Assembly: GCA_015062345.1 (NCBI GenBank)
Contig: SUUV01000008.1
Coordinates: forward strand, 1 to 52,261
DNA length: 52,261 nt
Origin: Alphaproteobacteria bacterium
Lineage (GTDB): Bacteria; Pseudomonadota; Alphaproteobacteria; RF32; CAG-239
Reading direction: 5' to 3'
Below are positions 52,132-52,261 of the stretch, piece by piece; positions within the stretch are counted from its first letter, which is position 1, and each line of letters opens with the position of its first letter. Made by a program: the position numbers and the translations under genes. The notes under the pieces were generated by a model, which had not been told where the DNA came from, searched no databases, and saw nothing but the letters and a program-made list of their open reading frames with translations.

Positions 52132-52261
52132 TTGTGTTAAAACACAATTAAATCCGAACACCTGTAATTAGCATAAATTCTACCGGAGAGAGTAAATTTG
52201 AGAGTAATATTTTTCTTAGCAGGAGGATAGTTAGATTGCCTAGGAATTTGATAAGATTTAC

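Noticed and set aside
1..52261. tRNA, rRNA, CRISPR arrays or a replication origin
   Set aside because: No T-loop/cloverleaf signature, regular spaced repeats or DnaA-box cluster could be found by eye; a covariance-model scan would be needed to exclude them.

Overview
The window is a 52.3 kb piece of an AT-rich alphaproteobacterial chromosome. The strongest lineage marker is a ChpT-type histidine phosphotransferase (36274-36891), which belongs to the CckA-ChpT-CtrA relay of Alphaproteobacteria. The rlpA / D-Ala carboxypeptidase / tmk / holB / tatD / MBL order is also typical of that class. Lipid A/lipoprotein export (MsbA-like, LolCD), CMP-KDO synthesis (KdsB) and several signal-peptide beta-barrel proteins show a Gram-negative envelope. 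From memory, the AT-richness and the many secreted Cys-containing proteins suggest an uncultured host-associated (gut) lineage; that is inference. No rRNA, tRNA or CRISPR array was seen.

Layout. 1-2.5 kb: two near-duplicate secreted proteins flank an AAA/DUF4143 ATPase. 2.5-7.6 kb (minus): smpB, bactofilin, M23 peptidase, FtsB-like protein, MsbA-like transporter, outer-membrane barrel. 7.8-11.9 kb (plus): family-5-like UDG, CDP-alcohol phosphatidyltransferase, DsbD, APH-like kinase. 11.9-18.4 kb: MATE exporter, PhoR-like kinase, mutS, zeta-type kinase with a small partner. 18.6-19.0 kb: third secreted-protein cassette. 19.1-29.7 kb (minus): lolD, lolC/E, dnaJ, DHH phosphoesterase, MBL, tatD, holB, tmk, D-Ala carboxypeptidase, rlpA, mltB. 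29.9-31.2 kb: an unknown helical gene and the fourth cassette. 31.3-35.1 kb (minus): outer-membrane protein, squalene/phytoene-synthase-like pair, trmFO. 35.2-39.5 kb: secreted unknown, chpT, pgpA, mtaB, ftsY. 39.6-42.7 kb: a 1033-residue Cys-rich repeat protein. 42.9-43.4 kb: fifth cassette. 43.5-46.6 kb (minus): MacAB-type exporter. 46.7-48.8 kb: small unknown, kdsB, secreted unknown. 48.9-52.3 kb: an accessory island with two decayed transposases around a very AT-rich glycosyltransferase / glycerophosphotransferase fusion.

The most unusual content is a dispersed family of self-contained secreted-protein cassettes, all on the plus strand (CDS at 1, 2000, 18588, 30724 and 42910, plus a promoter-only remnant at 48880). 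Four complete upstream regions share an A/T-rich upstream box, a TTGCAA / 11-12 A homopolymer / TATGAT promoter, a stem-loop at the predicted 5' end of the mRNA, a common ribosome binding site and nearly identical signal-peptide DNA. The mature domains diverge but each keeps exactly two cysteines, and four of five end in a pilin-like YxGS...Y strand reminiscent of DUF4402 proteins. Conserved control and leader with variable mature parts, and a homopolymer in the promoter spacer, look like a candidate phase- or antigen-variable surface protein system.

Functionally most of the window is envelope biology: wall remodelling (M23, D-Ala carboxypeptidase, RlpA, MltB), lipid/LPS supply (MsbA, PgpA, KdsB, CDP-alcohol transferase), lipoprotein sorting (Lol), disulfide supply (DsbD) and surface display (cassette proteins, Cys-rich repeat protein). 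Housekeeping genes lie between these. All functional calls come from reading motifs by eye; no database search was run.
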